Shown: one piece after another, positions 11,811 to 19,661 of the stretch | Layout: every line of letters starts with the position of its first letter | Position numbering within the stretch: the stretch's first letter is position 1 | Assembly: GCF_025148125.1 (NCBI RefSeq) | Contig: NZ_CP102267.1 | Location: forward strand, 990,001-1,054,000 | DNA length: 64,000 nt | Reading direction: 5' to 3' | From: Blautia wexlerae DSM 19850 | Lineage (GTDB): Bacteria > Bacillota > Clostridia > Lachnospirales > Lachnospiraceae | The notes under the pieces: model-generated | The model's input: the letters and a program-made list of their open reading frames with translations, nothing else | What the model was told of the DNA's origin: nothing | Databases searched by the model: none | Made by a program: the position numbers and the translations under genes

Positions 11811-11919
11811 GTTACTGTTCACTCCATTCTCAGTAACGTAGCCCAAATTTATTCCAGATTGCCTGTGGCAATGGAATTTTGGTTTGTATGTCTCGGGATA
11901 GTGGTGTGTGAACAGTAAC
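11811..11919. repeat. MITE-like palindromic repeat with 12 bp terminal inverted repeats
   Basis: The stretch begins GTTACTGTTCAC and ends GTGAACAGTAAC, a perfect 12-base inverted pair. Inner arms also pair imperfectly (CCAAATTTATTCCAGATTGCC against GGCAATGGAATTTTGG). The first 27 bases (11811-11837) recur, in reverse complement, at 41021-41047 and with small changes at 21759-21786. It lies just upstream of pepT. It looks like a small dispersed non-coding element; no coding capacity is seen. Confidence 0.6.
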
Positions 11920-11959
11920 ATAAGTATAACATGCGACTGAGATTACGTAAAAATATTTC

Positions 11960-11988
11960 TTGCATTTTGTAAATAGTTATGATATGAT
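11960..11988 (+). promoter_or_regulatory. Promoter of a short transcription unit
   Basis: TTGCAT and TATGAT are separated by exactly 17 bases. The promoter reads toward a 27-codon frame and a hairpin terminator that lie before the HflK-like gene. Confidence 0.55.
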
Positions 11989-12022
11989 GCTGCTCAAAGA
12001 AAAGGGAGTAGCGGCCATCGTT

Positions 12023-12106
12023 ATGAAGAACTGGACTTGTTTTTCCTATAAATGGTACATAAATGCGTCAGAACGGCAGATTAAGAATGCCCGCATTATG
12101 ATATAA
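12023..12106 (+). CDS. Possible 27-residue small protein or leader peptide
   Basis: A short frame, ATG to TAA, starts MKNWTCFSYKWY and ends IKNARIMI. A GGGAG stretch lies about 15 bases upstream, rather far for a ribosome site, so translation is uncertain. It sits between a good promoter (11960-11988) and a terminator-like hairpin (12112-12180), so the region may instead give a small RNA. I do not recognise the peptide. Confidence 0.25.
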   Translation: MKNWTCFSYKWYINASERQIKNARIMI

Positions 12107-12111
12107 TCGGC

Positions 12112-12180
12112 AAGACTTTTGTTTTAGACATTAAGAGAAGAGCTCATATTATGTCTGAAATGAAAGTCTTTTTCTTTTCT
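12112..12180 (+). terminator. Hairpin with T-rich tail before the HflK-like gene
   Basis: Two 20-base arms (12112-12131 and 12151-12170) pair with three mismatches or G-U pairs and are followed by TTTCTTTTCT. It could end the small upstream transcript or attenuate reading into the HflK-like gene, whose start is 60 bases on. Confidence 0.55.
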
Positions 12181-12239
12181 TCAGAAATTTTTAGAAGCAA
12201 AAAATTTAATTATGTCAAATGGTGAAACGGAGGAGAAAA

Positions 12240-13268
12240 GTGAACGAAAAAGTAAATCCATTTAAAAAATTACAGAAGCCGGGAAAACATGTGAAACGTA
12301 TTGTAATAGGAGCAGCAGGGTTGGTGATTATTGCAGGGCTTGCGGGAGATGCTACCTATCAGATCCAGGAGCAGGAACAGGCAGTATTGACAACTTTCGG
12401 AGTGCCGAAGGCAGTGGCAGAAACAGGACTGCATTTTAAGATTCCTTTTATACAGAAAGTACAGAAAGTAAATACAACGATCCAGGGATTTCCTATTGGA
12501 TATAGTATGGGAGATAATTCGGTGGTTGAGAATGAGGGCATTATGATTACCTCGGATTATAACTTTATTGATGTAGATTTCTTTGTTGAGTACAGAATTT
12601 TAGAACCGGTAAAATATCTTTATAATTCAGAGGAACCGGAAGATATTCTAAAAAATATTTCTCAAAGCTGTATCCGTACAGTAATCGCAAGTTATGATGT
12701 GGATGAAGTGCTTACCACCGGAAAAGGTGAGATCCAGAGTAAGATTAAAGAAATGATCCTGAAGCAGATGGAGGAACAGGATCTGGGGATTCAGCTTGTG
12801 AATATCACAATCCAGGATTCAGAACCGCCCACACAGGAGGTTATGAAAGCATTTAAAGCAGTAGAAACTGCCAAGCAGGGAAAAGAAACTGCTTTGAATA
12901 ATGCCAATAAATACAGAAACGAAAAGCTTCCGGAGGCTGAGGCAGAAGCAGACCAGATCATTCAGGATGCTGAGGCGCAGAAGCAGGTAAGGATTAATGA
13001 GGCGGAAGCTGAGGTTGCACGTTTTAATGCCATGTATGAGGAGTATGTTAAGAATCCGGAGATCACAAAGAAGCGTATGTTCTATGAGGCAATGGAAGAT
13101 GTGCTGCCGGGAATGAAGATTGTGATTGATAATGGAGATGGAGTGCAGAAGGTTCTGCCGTTAGATTCTTTTACAGGGGATAGTTCAGAGAATTCAACAG
13201 AAACACTGAACACAGACCCGCAGAGTGCTCAGGATACACAAAATATAAATGATTCTGAGAACGAATAA
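12240..13268 (+). CDS. HflK-like SPFH/band 7 membrane protein
   Basis: Membrane-anchored SPFH protein of 342 residues. One membrane segment lies near residues 20-38 (IVIGAAGLVIIAGLAG). The band 7 domain follows, starting with QEQEQAVLTTFGVPKAV, then an Ala/Glu/Gln-rich coiled coil (about 215-270) and an acidic Ser/Asn-rich tail. HflK forms a complex with HflC that surrounds and modulates the FtsH protease. A GTG start at 12240 is chosen because GGAGGAG lies 4 bases upstream; the ATG at 12219 would place that site inside the gene. HflC follows after 85 bases. No FtsH is nearby. Confidence 0.85.
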   Translation: MNEKVNPFKKLQKPGKHVKRIVIGAAGLVIIAGLAGDATYQIQEQEQAVLTTFGVPKAVAETGLHFKIPFIQKVQKVNTTIQGFPIGYSMGDNSVVENEGIMITSDYNFIDVDFFVEYRILEPVKYLYNSEEPEDILKNISQSCIRTVIASYDVDEVLTTGKGEIQSKIKEMILKQMEEQDLGIQLVNITIQDSEPPTQEVMKAFKAVETAKQGKETALNNANKYRNEKLPEAEAEADQIIQDAEAQKQVRINEAEAEVARFNAMYEEYVKNPEITKKRMFYEAMEDVLPGMKIVIDNGDGVQKVLPLDSFTGDSSENSTETLNTDPQSAQDTQNINDSENE

Positions 13269-13353
13269 AGAAATGACAGAAAATATTTCATATAAAAGTG
13301 TTTTGGTAAATGAAATACGAAGGATAGAGATATAATTTGGAAAGGACTAATTT

Positions 13354-14220
13354 ATGAAAGGTAAGAAAATTGGAATATTAATTGGTGTGTCTGCAGTGGT
13401 TGTAGCTGTCGGAGCGTCGGTAACAGTAACTCAGCAAAATGAATATAAGCTGATCCGTCAGTTTGGCAAGGTTGACAGGGTGATCAGCTCATCGGGAATC
13501 AGTTTTAAGATTCCGTTTATAGAGAGTACACAGTCATTGCCAAAGGAAACACTGCTGTATGATCTTGCAGCATCTGATGTAATTACAAAAGATAAGAAAA
13601 CAATGATCAGCGACAGCTATGTTCTCTGGAAAATCAGCGACCCGCTTAAATTTGCACAGACATTAAACTCTTCTGTGGAAAGCGGCGAAAGTCGAATTAA
13701 TACTGCTGTGTATAATGCTACCAAAAATGCGATCAGCAGTATGTCACAGGATCAGGTGATCACAAGTCGTGACGGAGAACTGTCTGATATGGTCATGGAG
13801 GCAATAGGAACAAACATGGATCAGTATGGAATCGAACTTCTCAAATTCGAAACCAAGCAGCTGGACCTGCCGGATGATAATAAGGAAGCTGTATATGAAC
13901 GAATGATTTCTGAACGAGATAATATTGCAGCGACTTACAAGGCAGAGGGAAACTCTGAAGCAAAGGTGATTCGAAATAAAACCGACAAAGAAGTAGCAAT
14001 TCAGATTTCTGATGCTAAAAAACAGGCAGAGATCCTGGGGGCGGAAGGGGAGCAGGAATATATGAAAATTCTTGCGCAGGCTTATGGAGAAGAGGACAGA
14101 AGTGAGTTTTATTCATTTGTGAGAAGCCTGGATGCGCTGAAGACATCTATGAAAGGTGAGGACAAAACAGTGATACTGTCTGCAGATTCACCGATCGCTC
14201 AGATCTTTGAAGGAAAATAA
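13354..14220 (+). CDS. HflC-like SPFH/band 7 membrane protein
   Basis: Partner of the preceding gene, 288 residues. It has a single N-terminal membrane segment (about 5-23), then an SPFH domain (QQNEYKLIRQFGKVDRV) and a coiled-coil region rich in Glu, Ala and Lys. The end, FYSFVRSLDALKTSM and VILSADSPIAQIF, is typical of HflC. A GGAAAGGA site lies about 9 bases before the ATG. The two proteins are expected to assemble as a cage in the membrane around FtsH. Confidence 0.87.
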   Translation: MKGKKIGILIGVSAVVVAVGASVTVTQQNEYKLIRQFGKVDRVISSSGISFKIPFIESTQSLPKETLLYDLAASDVITKDKKTMISDSYVLWKISDPLKFAQTLNSSVESGESRINTAVYNATKNAISSMSQDQVITSRDGELSDMVMEAIGTNMDQYGIELLKFETKQLDLPDDNKEAVYERMISERDNIAATYKAEGNSEAKVIRNKTDKEVAIQISDAKKQAEILGAEGEQEYMKILAQAYGEEDRSEFYSFVRSLDALKTSMKGEDKTVILSADSPIAQIFEGK

Positions 14221-14377
14221 AAGAAAGTAACAATAATACACTCTAATTTTTCACCAGATAAATGGAAGATAGACATAGAAGATAAGGAATGTTATAATTT
14301 TTTTACAAAGAAATCCTGAAGCAGAAAATGTAAGCATAATCTGGAAATAATATACAGAGAAAACGGAGGAATAGAAA

Positions 14378-14731
14378 ATGCTGACATGTATCAGATCAAA
14401 ACGGCAGAGAGATGCAGCGGAGTATGCTTTACGAACTATTCAGTCATCATGCATAAGGCCTTATATTAAGACAATATATCTGTATGGCAGTTGTGCACGG
14501 GGAGAAGAGAAATATAGCAGTGATGTTGATCTGTTTCTGGAACTGTCAGAGTCATTCCGCTCCCGGCCGGAACTTAAAAAATATCTTTATCTTCTAAAAT
14601 CAGAAGTATCCTCTGAGGAATTGGATGATGCAGAAACGGATCTGAAAATTGTAGTTGGCGATGACTGGAAAAGGAACAAAATGCTGTATTATACAAATGT
14701 GCGAAAGGAAGGAATTCAGATATGGCCTTGA
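14378..14731 (+). CDS. Minimal nucleotidyltransferase (MNT) of an MNT/HEPN pair
   Basis: Small protein of 117 residues with the polymerase-beta-like motif YGSCARGEEKYSSDVDLFLE, that is GS followed by D-x-D, which binds metal and nucleotide. In MNT/HEPN toxin-antitoxin pairs the MNT protein usually neutralises the HEPN toxin, in studied cases by adding AMP to it. A GGAGG site precedes the ATG. Its last 10 bases overlap the HEPN gene, so the two are translationally coupled. No resistance-type extra domain is present. Confidence 0.85.
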   Translation: MLTCIRSKRQRDAAEYALRTIQSSCIRPYIKTIYLYGSCARGEEKYSSDVDLFLELSESFRSRPELKKYLYLLKSEVSSEELDDAETDLKIVVGDDWKRNKMLYYTNVRKEGIQIWP

Positions 14732-15156
14732 ACAGTTATTTTGATTTTGCAGAAAATGATTTTCAATATTTTAAAGCCTCTTATGATGCGGGGATAGTTG
14801 CAAATATGATGGGTGCCATGGCGCAGGGAATATGCGAAAAATATATGAAGCATCTGATATCAGAATACTATAAACCGGATGATGCTATACAACAGAAAGA
14901 TTTTGAAAATATTTTGCGTACACATAGTCTGAACAGATTGATGAAATTTCTAAAAGGAAATATGGGAACAGAGTTTTCAAAAAATACGCAGACACATATG
15001 AGAATGATAGATGGTTTCTATTTTTCAACCAGATATCCTGGTGACGATAGCATAGAGATAGATGGTGATGATGTGGAAACCTGTAATGATGCAATAGAAT
15101 TGTGCAGAAAAGAAGTTTTAGAGTTAGAACGAAAGTTAAAAAAGGATGAGGTATAA
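14722..15156 (+). CDS. HEPN-domain protein, partner of the MNT gene
   Basis: All-alpha protein of 144 residues with the pattern of the HEPN family: DFAENDFQYFKASYD at the start, CEKYMKHLIS, then THSLNRLMKFL and FYFSTRYPGDD. HEPN toxins are often RNases with an R-x4-6-H motif; a clean copy of that motif is not obvious here, so nuclease activity is uncertain. Its ATG lies inside the MNT gene, with AAGGAAGGA upstream. The pair is likely a toxin-antitoxin or phage-defence module. Confidence 0.78.
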   Translation: MALNSYFDFAENDFQYFKASYDAGIVANMMGAMAQGICEKYMKHLISEYYKPDDAIQQKDFENILRTHSLNRLMKFLKGNMGTEFSKNTQTHMRMIDGFYFSTRYPGDDSIEIDGDDVETCNDAIELCRKEVLELERKLKKDEV

Positions 15157-15568
15157 ACAGAAATCACGTTACGTAATACAGAAAATCTACTATGAATATC
15201 GTTGATACTGTATTTGAAATGAAAGACGGCAAGATCTCATGAGCCTGATCTCAGAGAATAGAAAAGAGGCTGTTACACTAATTGCTTATGTAGTGTGACA
15301 GCCTTGTGTATTGTGAACTGAGAATTTGTTACTGAAACGTAAGGAATAAATTTTCAAAAGTAGTGTTGATGTGTCGAAAACTATTGATTGACGGAACTGT
15401 ATGTATTTGTTACACTGAATTTACATATTCAAATTCCAGACCAGCCGGTCATCTATTTCCCTTTATGAAAGCATGTACGAAAGATAAAGATTATCCGATT
15501 TATGATATTTGTGCAAATTGGGTATTCAAACATTGTTACCGTATGTTAGAATAGAAGTGAGGTATCTA
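15157..15568. other. Gene-poor stretch with one hairpin
   Basis: A GGCTGTTACACT / AGTGTGACAGCC stem at 15268-15303 may end the MNT/HEPN transcript, although its T tail is weak. A 63-codon frame at 15363-15554 has no recognised family and no good ribosome site. The rest shows nothing I can name. Confidence 0.4.
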
Positions 15569-15778
15569 ATGAATAATACGATATTTGATGATGTATTTCG
15601 TACAATGATTGAGAAAATGCCATATCTGGCAGTACCTTTGATTAATGAAGTATTCCATACTTCTTATCCGGAGAATGTACCGATTGTGCAGTTGCGCAAT
15701 GAACATCAGCAGGAAAACGGAGAGATTATCACGGATTCCTGTTTAAAGATTGCTGGTAAATTGTATCATATTGAATAA
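15569..15778 (+). pseudogene. Rpn/PD-(D/E)XK transposase-like protein, N-terminal fragment
   Basis: The first 69 residues (MNNTIFDDVFRTMIEK, then LINEVFHTSYPENVPI and KLYHIE) match the start of the Rpn/YhgA-like family of PD-(D/E)XK nucleases. The gene is cut at TTGAAT by an IS200/IS605-type element, and the first two bases of that element complete a TAA stop. The C-terminal part resumes at about 19823. The middle part of the family, roughly 80-100 residues including most catalytic residues, is in neither fragment, so a deletion accompanies the insertion. Confidence 0.75.
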
Positions 15779-15892
15779 CTGCGCGTCGCATTCTCGTTAC
15801 TTTCAGTGATGAGTTAGACGCGCAAATTTTTTTACTAAACAACAGAACAAATGTTTACATAAACCAATACATATGGTACAATATTTATATGG

Positions 15893-17857
15893 GTGCGAGC
15901 TGTGAAATCAGCATAGTTGATTTCCCCTAGCGAGCGGAAGAAATTCTGTAAGCTTTGGTAAGCTGATAATCATACAATAGGAAAAAAAAAAAATCCTATC
16001 AGGTAAGGTCTAGCCAACCGCCTGTACCGAGTCCTTGGAACCGAAATGGTAACATTAGGTTTAAGCGTAGGACAGGGAGCAACAGAGCCGAAACGAAAGT
16101 GAAGTGATTGAGCTGGGAAATTATTATGAGGTTGGAAATGGTCGATGTGCTCTATTACACAGCAGACAATACTGTTATGACCGATATGGCAAGGTTATAG
16201 CGGCATCCCCCAGTCTGAGAGCTTGGCGAGGTTGATGATAAGTATGTTATCGGAACAGCTGAGATCCTGTCATTTCCTTAAAAAAGGTATGGAAACCAAA
16301 ACAAAGAAATGCGTTAGGAATCCAAATGAATGGCAGGAAGTCCGACACAGCCATATTATCGCAGAAGTCTGTGAAAGCAGATGGAGAAAAGGGCTGTGCA
16401 CTTTATAGCTTCAAGAACAAAGAACTATGCAGACAAAAGAGAGCTGATGAACATGGTGAATGAGTTACTTGGAATACAGTATAATATCGCAAAAGCAAAC
16501 AGAACCGACAGAAAGGTTTAGAATCTTGCAGCCTACATCAATGCGGATACGCTGAGAGCAATCCATAAGACTATGGACAGAAAGAAAGCGTATGGGATTG
16601 ATAAGGTGACAAAAGAGGATTACGAAAAGAATCTGGAAGAAAATCTCGCAAATCTTGTGAAAAGGATGAAAAACGGAAGCTATCGCCCGAATCCAACAAG
16701 GCGTGTTTATATTCCGAAGGAAACAAAAGGCAAAATGAGACCGCTTGGAATTTCCAGTTATGAAGATAAACTGGTGGAAAATGCGATTGCACAGATACTG
16801 GAGCAGATTTATGAACCGAAGTTTTATAATGAGAGTTTTGGATTCCGCCCGAACAGGAACTGCCATCAGGCAGTAAGGGAAATCATAGAAATGGTGCAGT
16901 ATCGAAAGACAAACTATGTGGTAGAAGCAGACATTAAAGGTTTCTTTGATAATGTAGACCATGAATGGCTGATGAAGATGTTGGCACATGATATAGCAGA
17001 CCGGAAATTTCTTGAGATTATAGATAAATTCCTGAAAGCCGGAGTCATGGAAAATGGCAAATATCTCGACAGCGAACGGGGAACCCCACAGGGAAATGGA
17101 GCAAGTCCGATACTTGCAAATATATATCTGCATTATGTATTGGATAACTGGTTTGATGTAATCGTGAAGAGACAGTGTAAAGGAGAGTGTTATCTTATCC
17201 GATACTGTGATGATTTTGTCTGTTGTTTTCAGAACCAGTATGAAGCAAAAATATTTAAGCAGAGGCTGGAAGAACGCTTTGCTAAATACGGACTAGAGCT
17301 GGCGGAAGAAAAGACGAAGATATTGGAATTCGGGAGGTTTGCCAGGCACAACAGAAGAGCAAGAGGAGAGAGAAAATCAGATACCTTTGACTTCCTTGGT
17401 TTCACGTTTTATTGCGGAATGGACGGAAAGAGAGAGTTTTTCCGTTGTAGGGTAAAGACGAGCAAAAAGAAATTCCGCAGTAAAATTAAAGCAATGAAAG
17501 AGTGGATAAAGACACATAGGACAATACCATTGGAATCGATATTTAAAACAGTGAATGCAAAATTGCGGGGACATTACCAGTATTATGGAGTGACCGACAA
17601 TACAAGGGAAGTGAAGAATTTCCTAGTACAGACAAAATGGTTATTGTATAAATGGCTGAATCGGAGAAGCCAGAAAAGAAGTTATGCGTCGGATACTTTC
17701 TTTAATGGACTGCTTCGAACATTCCCATTGTTAGAACCAAGTATTAAGGTAAGTTTGTTTTATAGATAAAGTATGAAATATAAAGTGAAAAGCCGTATGC
17801 GTTAATAGCGCACGTACGGTTTTGCGTAGGGGTATGGGGAGTAATCCCCATATCTAC
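15893..17857 (+). mobile_element. Group II intron with reverse transcriptase
   Basis: The intron starts with GTGCGAGC, a typical 5' end, and its 3' end has a domain V hairpin (AGCCGTATGCG pairing with CGCACGTACGGTT, about 17793-17823) and a domain VI hairpin (GGGGTATGGGGAGTAATCCC) ending in CTAC. The borders are supported by the intron-free copy of the same IS: there CATAGG is followed directly by TAGTAGAAAA, while here ATATGG and TAGAGAAAAA flank the intron. The length is about 1,965 bases. The region 15900-16440 is ribozyme domain I and related RNA, not protein coding. Confidence 0.85.
16573..17769 (+). CDS. ltrA: Group II intron reverse transcriptase/maturase, N-terminus cut by a stop codon
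   Basis: Reverse transcriptase of 398 residues from the first available ATG. The RT blocks are seen in DRKKAYGIDKVT, KMRPLGISSYEDK, ESFGFRPNRNCHQAV, EADIKGFFDNVDHEWL, GTPQGNGASPILANIYLH and the catalytic RYCDDFV. A maturase X domain follows (LRGHYQYYGVTDN). There is no clear HNH endonuclease domain at the end. Reading upstream in the same frame gives plausible family sequence (NLAAYINADTLRAIHKTM), interrupted by TAG at 16519-16521. The ancestral start is likely near 16396-16447. The intron may therefore splice poorly or depend on a helper protein. Confidence 0.85.
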   Translation: MDRKKAYGIDKVTKEDYEKNLEENLANLVKRMKNGSYRPNPTRRVYIPKETKGKMRPLGISSYEDKLVENAIAQILEQIYEPKFYNESFGFRPNRNCHQAVREIIEMVQYRKTNYVVEADIKGFFDNVDHEWLMKMLAHDIADRKFLEIIDKFLKAGVMENGKYLDSERGTPQGNGASPILANIYLHYVLDNWFDVIVKRQCKGECYLIRYCDDFVCCFQNQYEAKIFKQRLEERFAKYGLELAEEKTKILEFGRFARHNRRARGERKSDTFDFLGFTFYCGMDGKREFFRCRVKTSKKKFRSKIKAMKEWIKTHRTIPLESIFKTVNAKLRGHYQYYGVTDNTREVKNFLVQTKWLLYKWLNRRSQKRSYASDTFFNGLLRTFPLLEPSIKVSLFYR

Positions 17858-17924
17858 TAGAGAAAAAGATATATTTAATATAGATAAAAACAAACTTTCA
17901 TATGGTAGGGGATATGTCTATTCC

Positions 17925-18302
17925 TTGCAGTATCATCTTGTCTGGTGTACAAAATACAGAAAAAAGGTTTTAAAAAACGGAATCGATACAGAATGCGAAG
18001 AAATGTTACAGAATCTTGCAGAAGAATATAAATTTCAGATCCTGGCAATGGAGGTGATGCCGGATCATATCCATCTGCTTGTGGACTGTAAACCTCAGTT
18101 TTATATTTCAGATATGATCAAGATCATGAAAGGAAATCTTGCACGCCAGATGTTTCTTGCGCATCCGGAGTTAAAAAAGGAACTGTGGGGTGGGCATCTG
18201 TGGAATCCGTCTTACTGTGCCATAACGGTCAGTGACAGGAGCAGAGACCAGGTGCTTGCCTACATCGAAGGACAAAAGGAAAAAGAAAAGAAAAAAGCCT
18301 GA
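17925..18302 (+). CDS. tnpA: IS200/IS605 transposase TnpA (Y1 HUH type), start codon probably lost
   Basis: Single-strand transposase of the Y1 family. It has the HUH motif in MPDHIHLLVDC (His48 and His50 in this numbering) and the catalytic tyrosine in VLAYIEGQ (Tyr113). The TTG start used here trims the front. The frame stays open upstream as DKNKLSYGRGYVYSLQYHL, and the codon before it is ATA (17880-17882) where an ATG is expected, so the original start may have mutated. The group II intron lies just upstream and would separate it from its promoter. The enzyme would cut and join the hairpin ends of both IS copies if made. Confidence 0.82.
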   Translation: MQYHLVWCTKYRKKVLKNGIDTECEEMLQNLAEEYKFQILAMEVMPDHIHLLVDCKPQFYISDMIKIMKGNLARQMFLAHPELKKELWGGHLWNPSYCAITVSDRSRDQVLAYIEGQKEKEKKKA

Positions 18303-18332
18303 CAGAAGAAATGATTTGTTGGAGGAAAAGAG

Positions 18333-19661
18333 ATGCAGACCGTATCCAGCTATGGCGTAGAATTACGAAAACAGAATATCCCAGTCCGCCAGACACTGGA
18401 AATCTACCGGTCTGCGGTCAGTTACCTGACAGAAATATATGAGCAGGTGTGGGAAGAACTGGCAGAGATACCGGATGCCAAAAGGCGGTTTAATGCTGCA
18501 GAGCATCTGGTGCATACTACAAAAAAGAATCCTGCACGCTTTGATTTTGATCTTCGCTTTCCGAAGATGCCGTCCTACCTGAGGCGAGCCGCAATCCAGC
18601 ATGCATTGGGAAGTGTATCTTCTTACGAAACACGGATGGATCTGTGGGAAAAGTCAGGAGAAAAAGCAGGGAAACCCAGACTGGCGTATGAGAATCATGC
18701 CATGCCTGTTTTTTATCGTGATGTCATGTACAGAGAGGAAAAAGAAGGAAAAGGCGAAGCATACCTGAAACTGTATGATGGTCATGACTGGAAATGGTTT
18801 TGTGTGCGTTTAAATCATACAGATATGGAATATCTGCGCAGGAACTGGTCGGGGAAAAAGGCATCAGCCCCGACACTGGAGAAAAGGCACCATAAATATT
18901 TCCTGCGTTTTTCTTATACGGAAGAAGTGACACTTACGAAGACACCGGTAAAAGAACAGATCATCTGTAGTGTGGACCTGGGAATCAATACCGATGCGGT
19001 CTGTACCATTATGCGGGCAGACGGAACTGTCCTGGGGAGAAAATTTATCGATCATCCCAGTGAAAAAGACCGGATGTACCGCACGCTGGGCCGAATCCGA
19101 AGATTCCAGAGGGAACACAGCTCTGCGCAGTCACGGGGAAGATGGGCATATACGAAACGCCTGAACATAGAGCTGGGAAGAAAAATTGCAGGTGCGATTG
19201 TAAAAAATGCAGAAGAGAACCATGCAGATGTGATCGTATTCGAGTATCTGGAAATGCAGGGAAAGATATCCGGAAAGAAAAAACAGAAACTGCATCTGTG
19301 GAGAAAACGGGATATCCAGAAACGCTGTGAGCATCAGGCACACAGAAAAGGAATGCGGGTATCCAGAGTCTGCGCATGGAATACGAGCAGGCTTGCATAC
19401 GATGGCTCCGGAAGTGTGTCCCGTGACCCGAAAAATCACAGTCTTTGTGTATTCCAGACAGGAAAAAGATATAACTGTGACCTGTCGGCATCGTATAATA
19501 TCGGAGCAAGATATTTTATCAGAGAACTTTTAAAACCCCTTCCGGTAACGGAAAGGTCTTTGCTGGAGGCAAAAGTCCCTTCGGTAAAGCGTAGAACCTC
19601 ATGTGTTTATGCAGATCTGAAAGAACTTCATTTACAAATGGAAATCTTAAAGGCAGCATAA
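18333..19661 (+). CDS. tnpB: TnpB-like RNA-guided nuclease homologue with degenerate zinc ribbon, copy 1
   Basis: TnpB-related protein of 442 residues. The RuvC-like catalytic triad looks intact: Asp215 (SVDLGINTDAV), Glu304 (VFEYLEM) and Asp383 (NCDLSASYNIGAR). The zinc ribbon between RuvC-II and RuvC-III, normally two CxxC pairs, is replaced by CAWNTSRLAYDGSG and LCVFQTGKRYNC, leaving lone cysteines 347, 372 and 382. A GGAGG site precedes the ATG, 30 bases after the TnpA stop. TnpB proteins use an RNA from the 3' end of the element to cut DNA next to the target motif. Here the expected motif is TTGAAT. The second copy at 42553 is about nine-tenths alike by eye. Confidence 0.85.
   Translation: MQTVSSYGVELRKQNIPVRQTLEIYRSAVSYLTEIYEQVWEELAEIPDAKRRFNAAEHLVHTTKKNPARFDFDLRFPKMPSYLRRAAIQHALGSVSSYETRMDLWEKSGEKAGKPRLAYENHAMPVFYRDVMYREEKEGKGEAYLKLYDGHDWKWFCVRLNHTDMEYLRRNWSGKKASAPTLEKRHHKYFLRFSYTEEVTLTKTPVKEQIICSVDLGINTDAVCTIMRADGTVLGRKFIDHPSEKDRMYRTLGRIRRFQREHSSAQSRGRWAYTKRLNIELGRKIAGAIVKNAEENHADVIVFEYLEMQGKISGKKKQKLHLWRKRDIQKRCEHQAHRKGMRVSRVCAWNTSRLAYDGSGSVSRDPKNHSLCVFQTGKRYNCDLSASYNIGARYFIRELLKPLPVTERSLLEAKVPSVKRRTSCVYADLKELHLQMEILKAA

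Noticed and set aside
11998..12025. AAAGGGAGTAGCGG resembles the 5' part of the yybP-ykoY (Mn2+) riboswitch
   Set aside because: The second conserved half of that riboswitch is not found, and the downstream gene is not a metal transporter or exporter.
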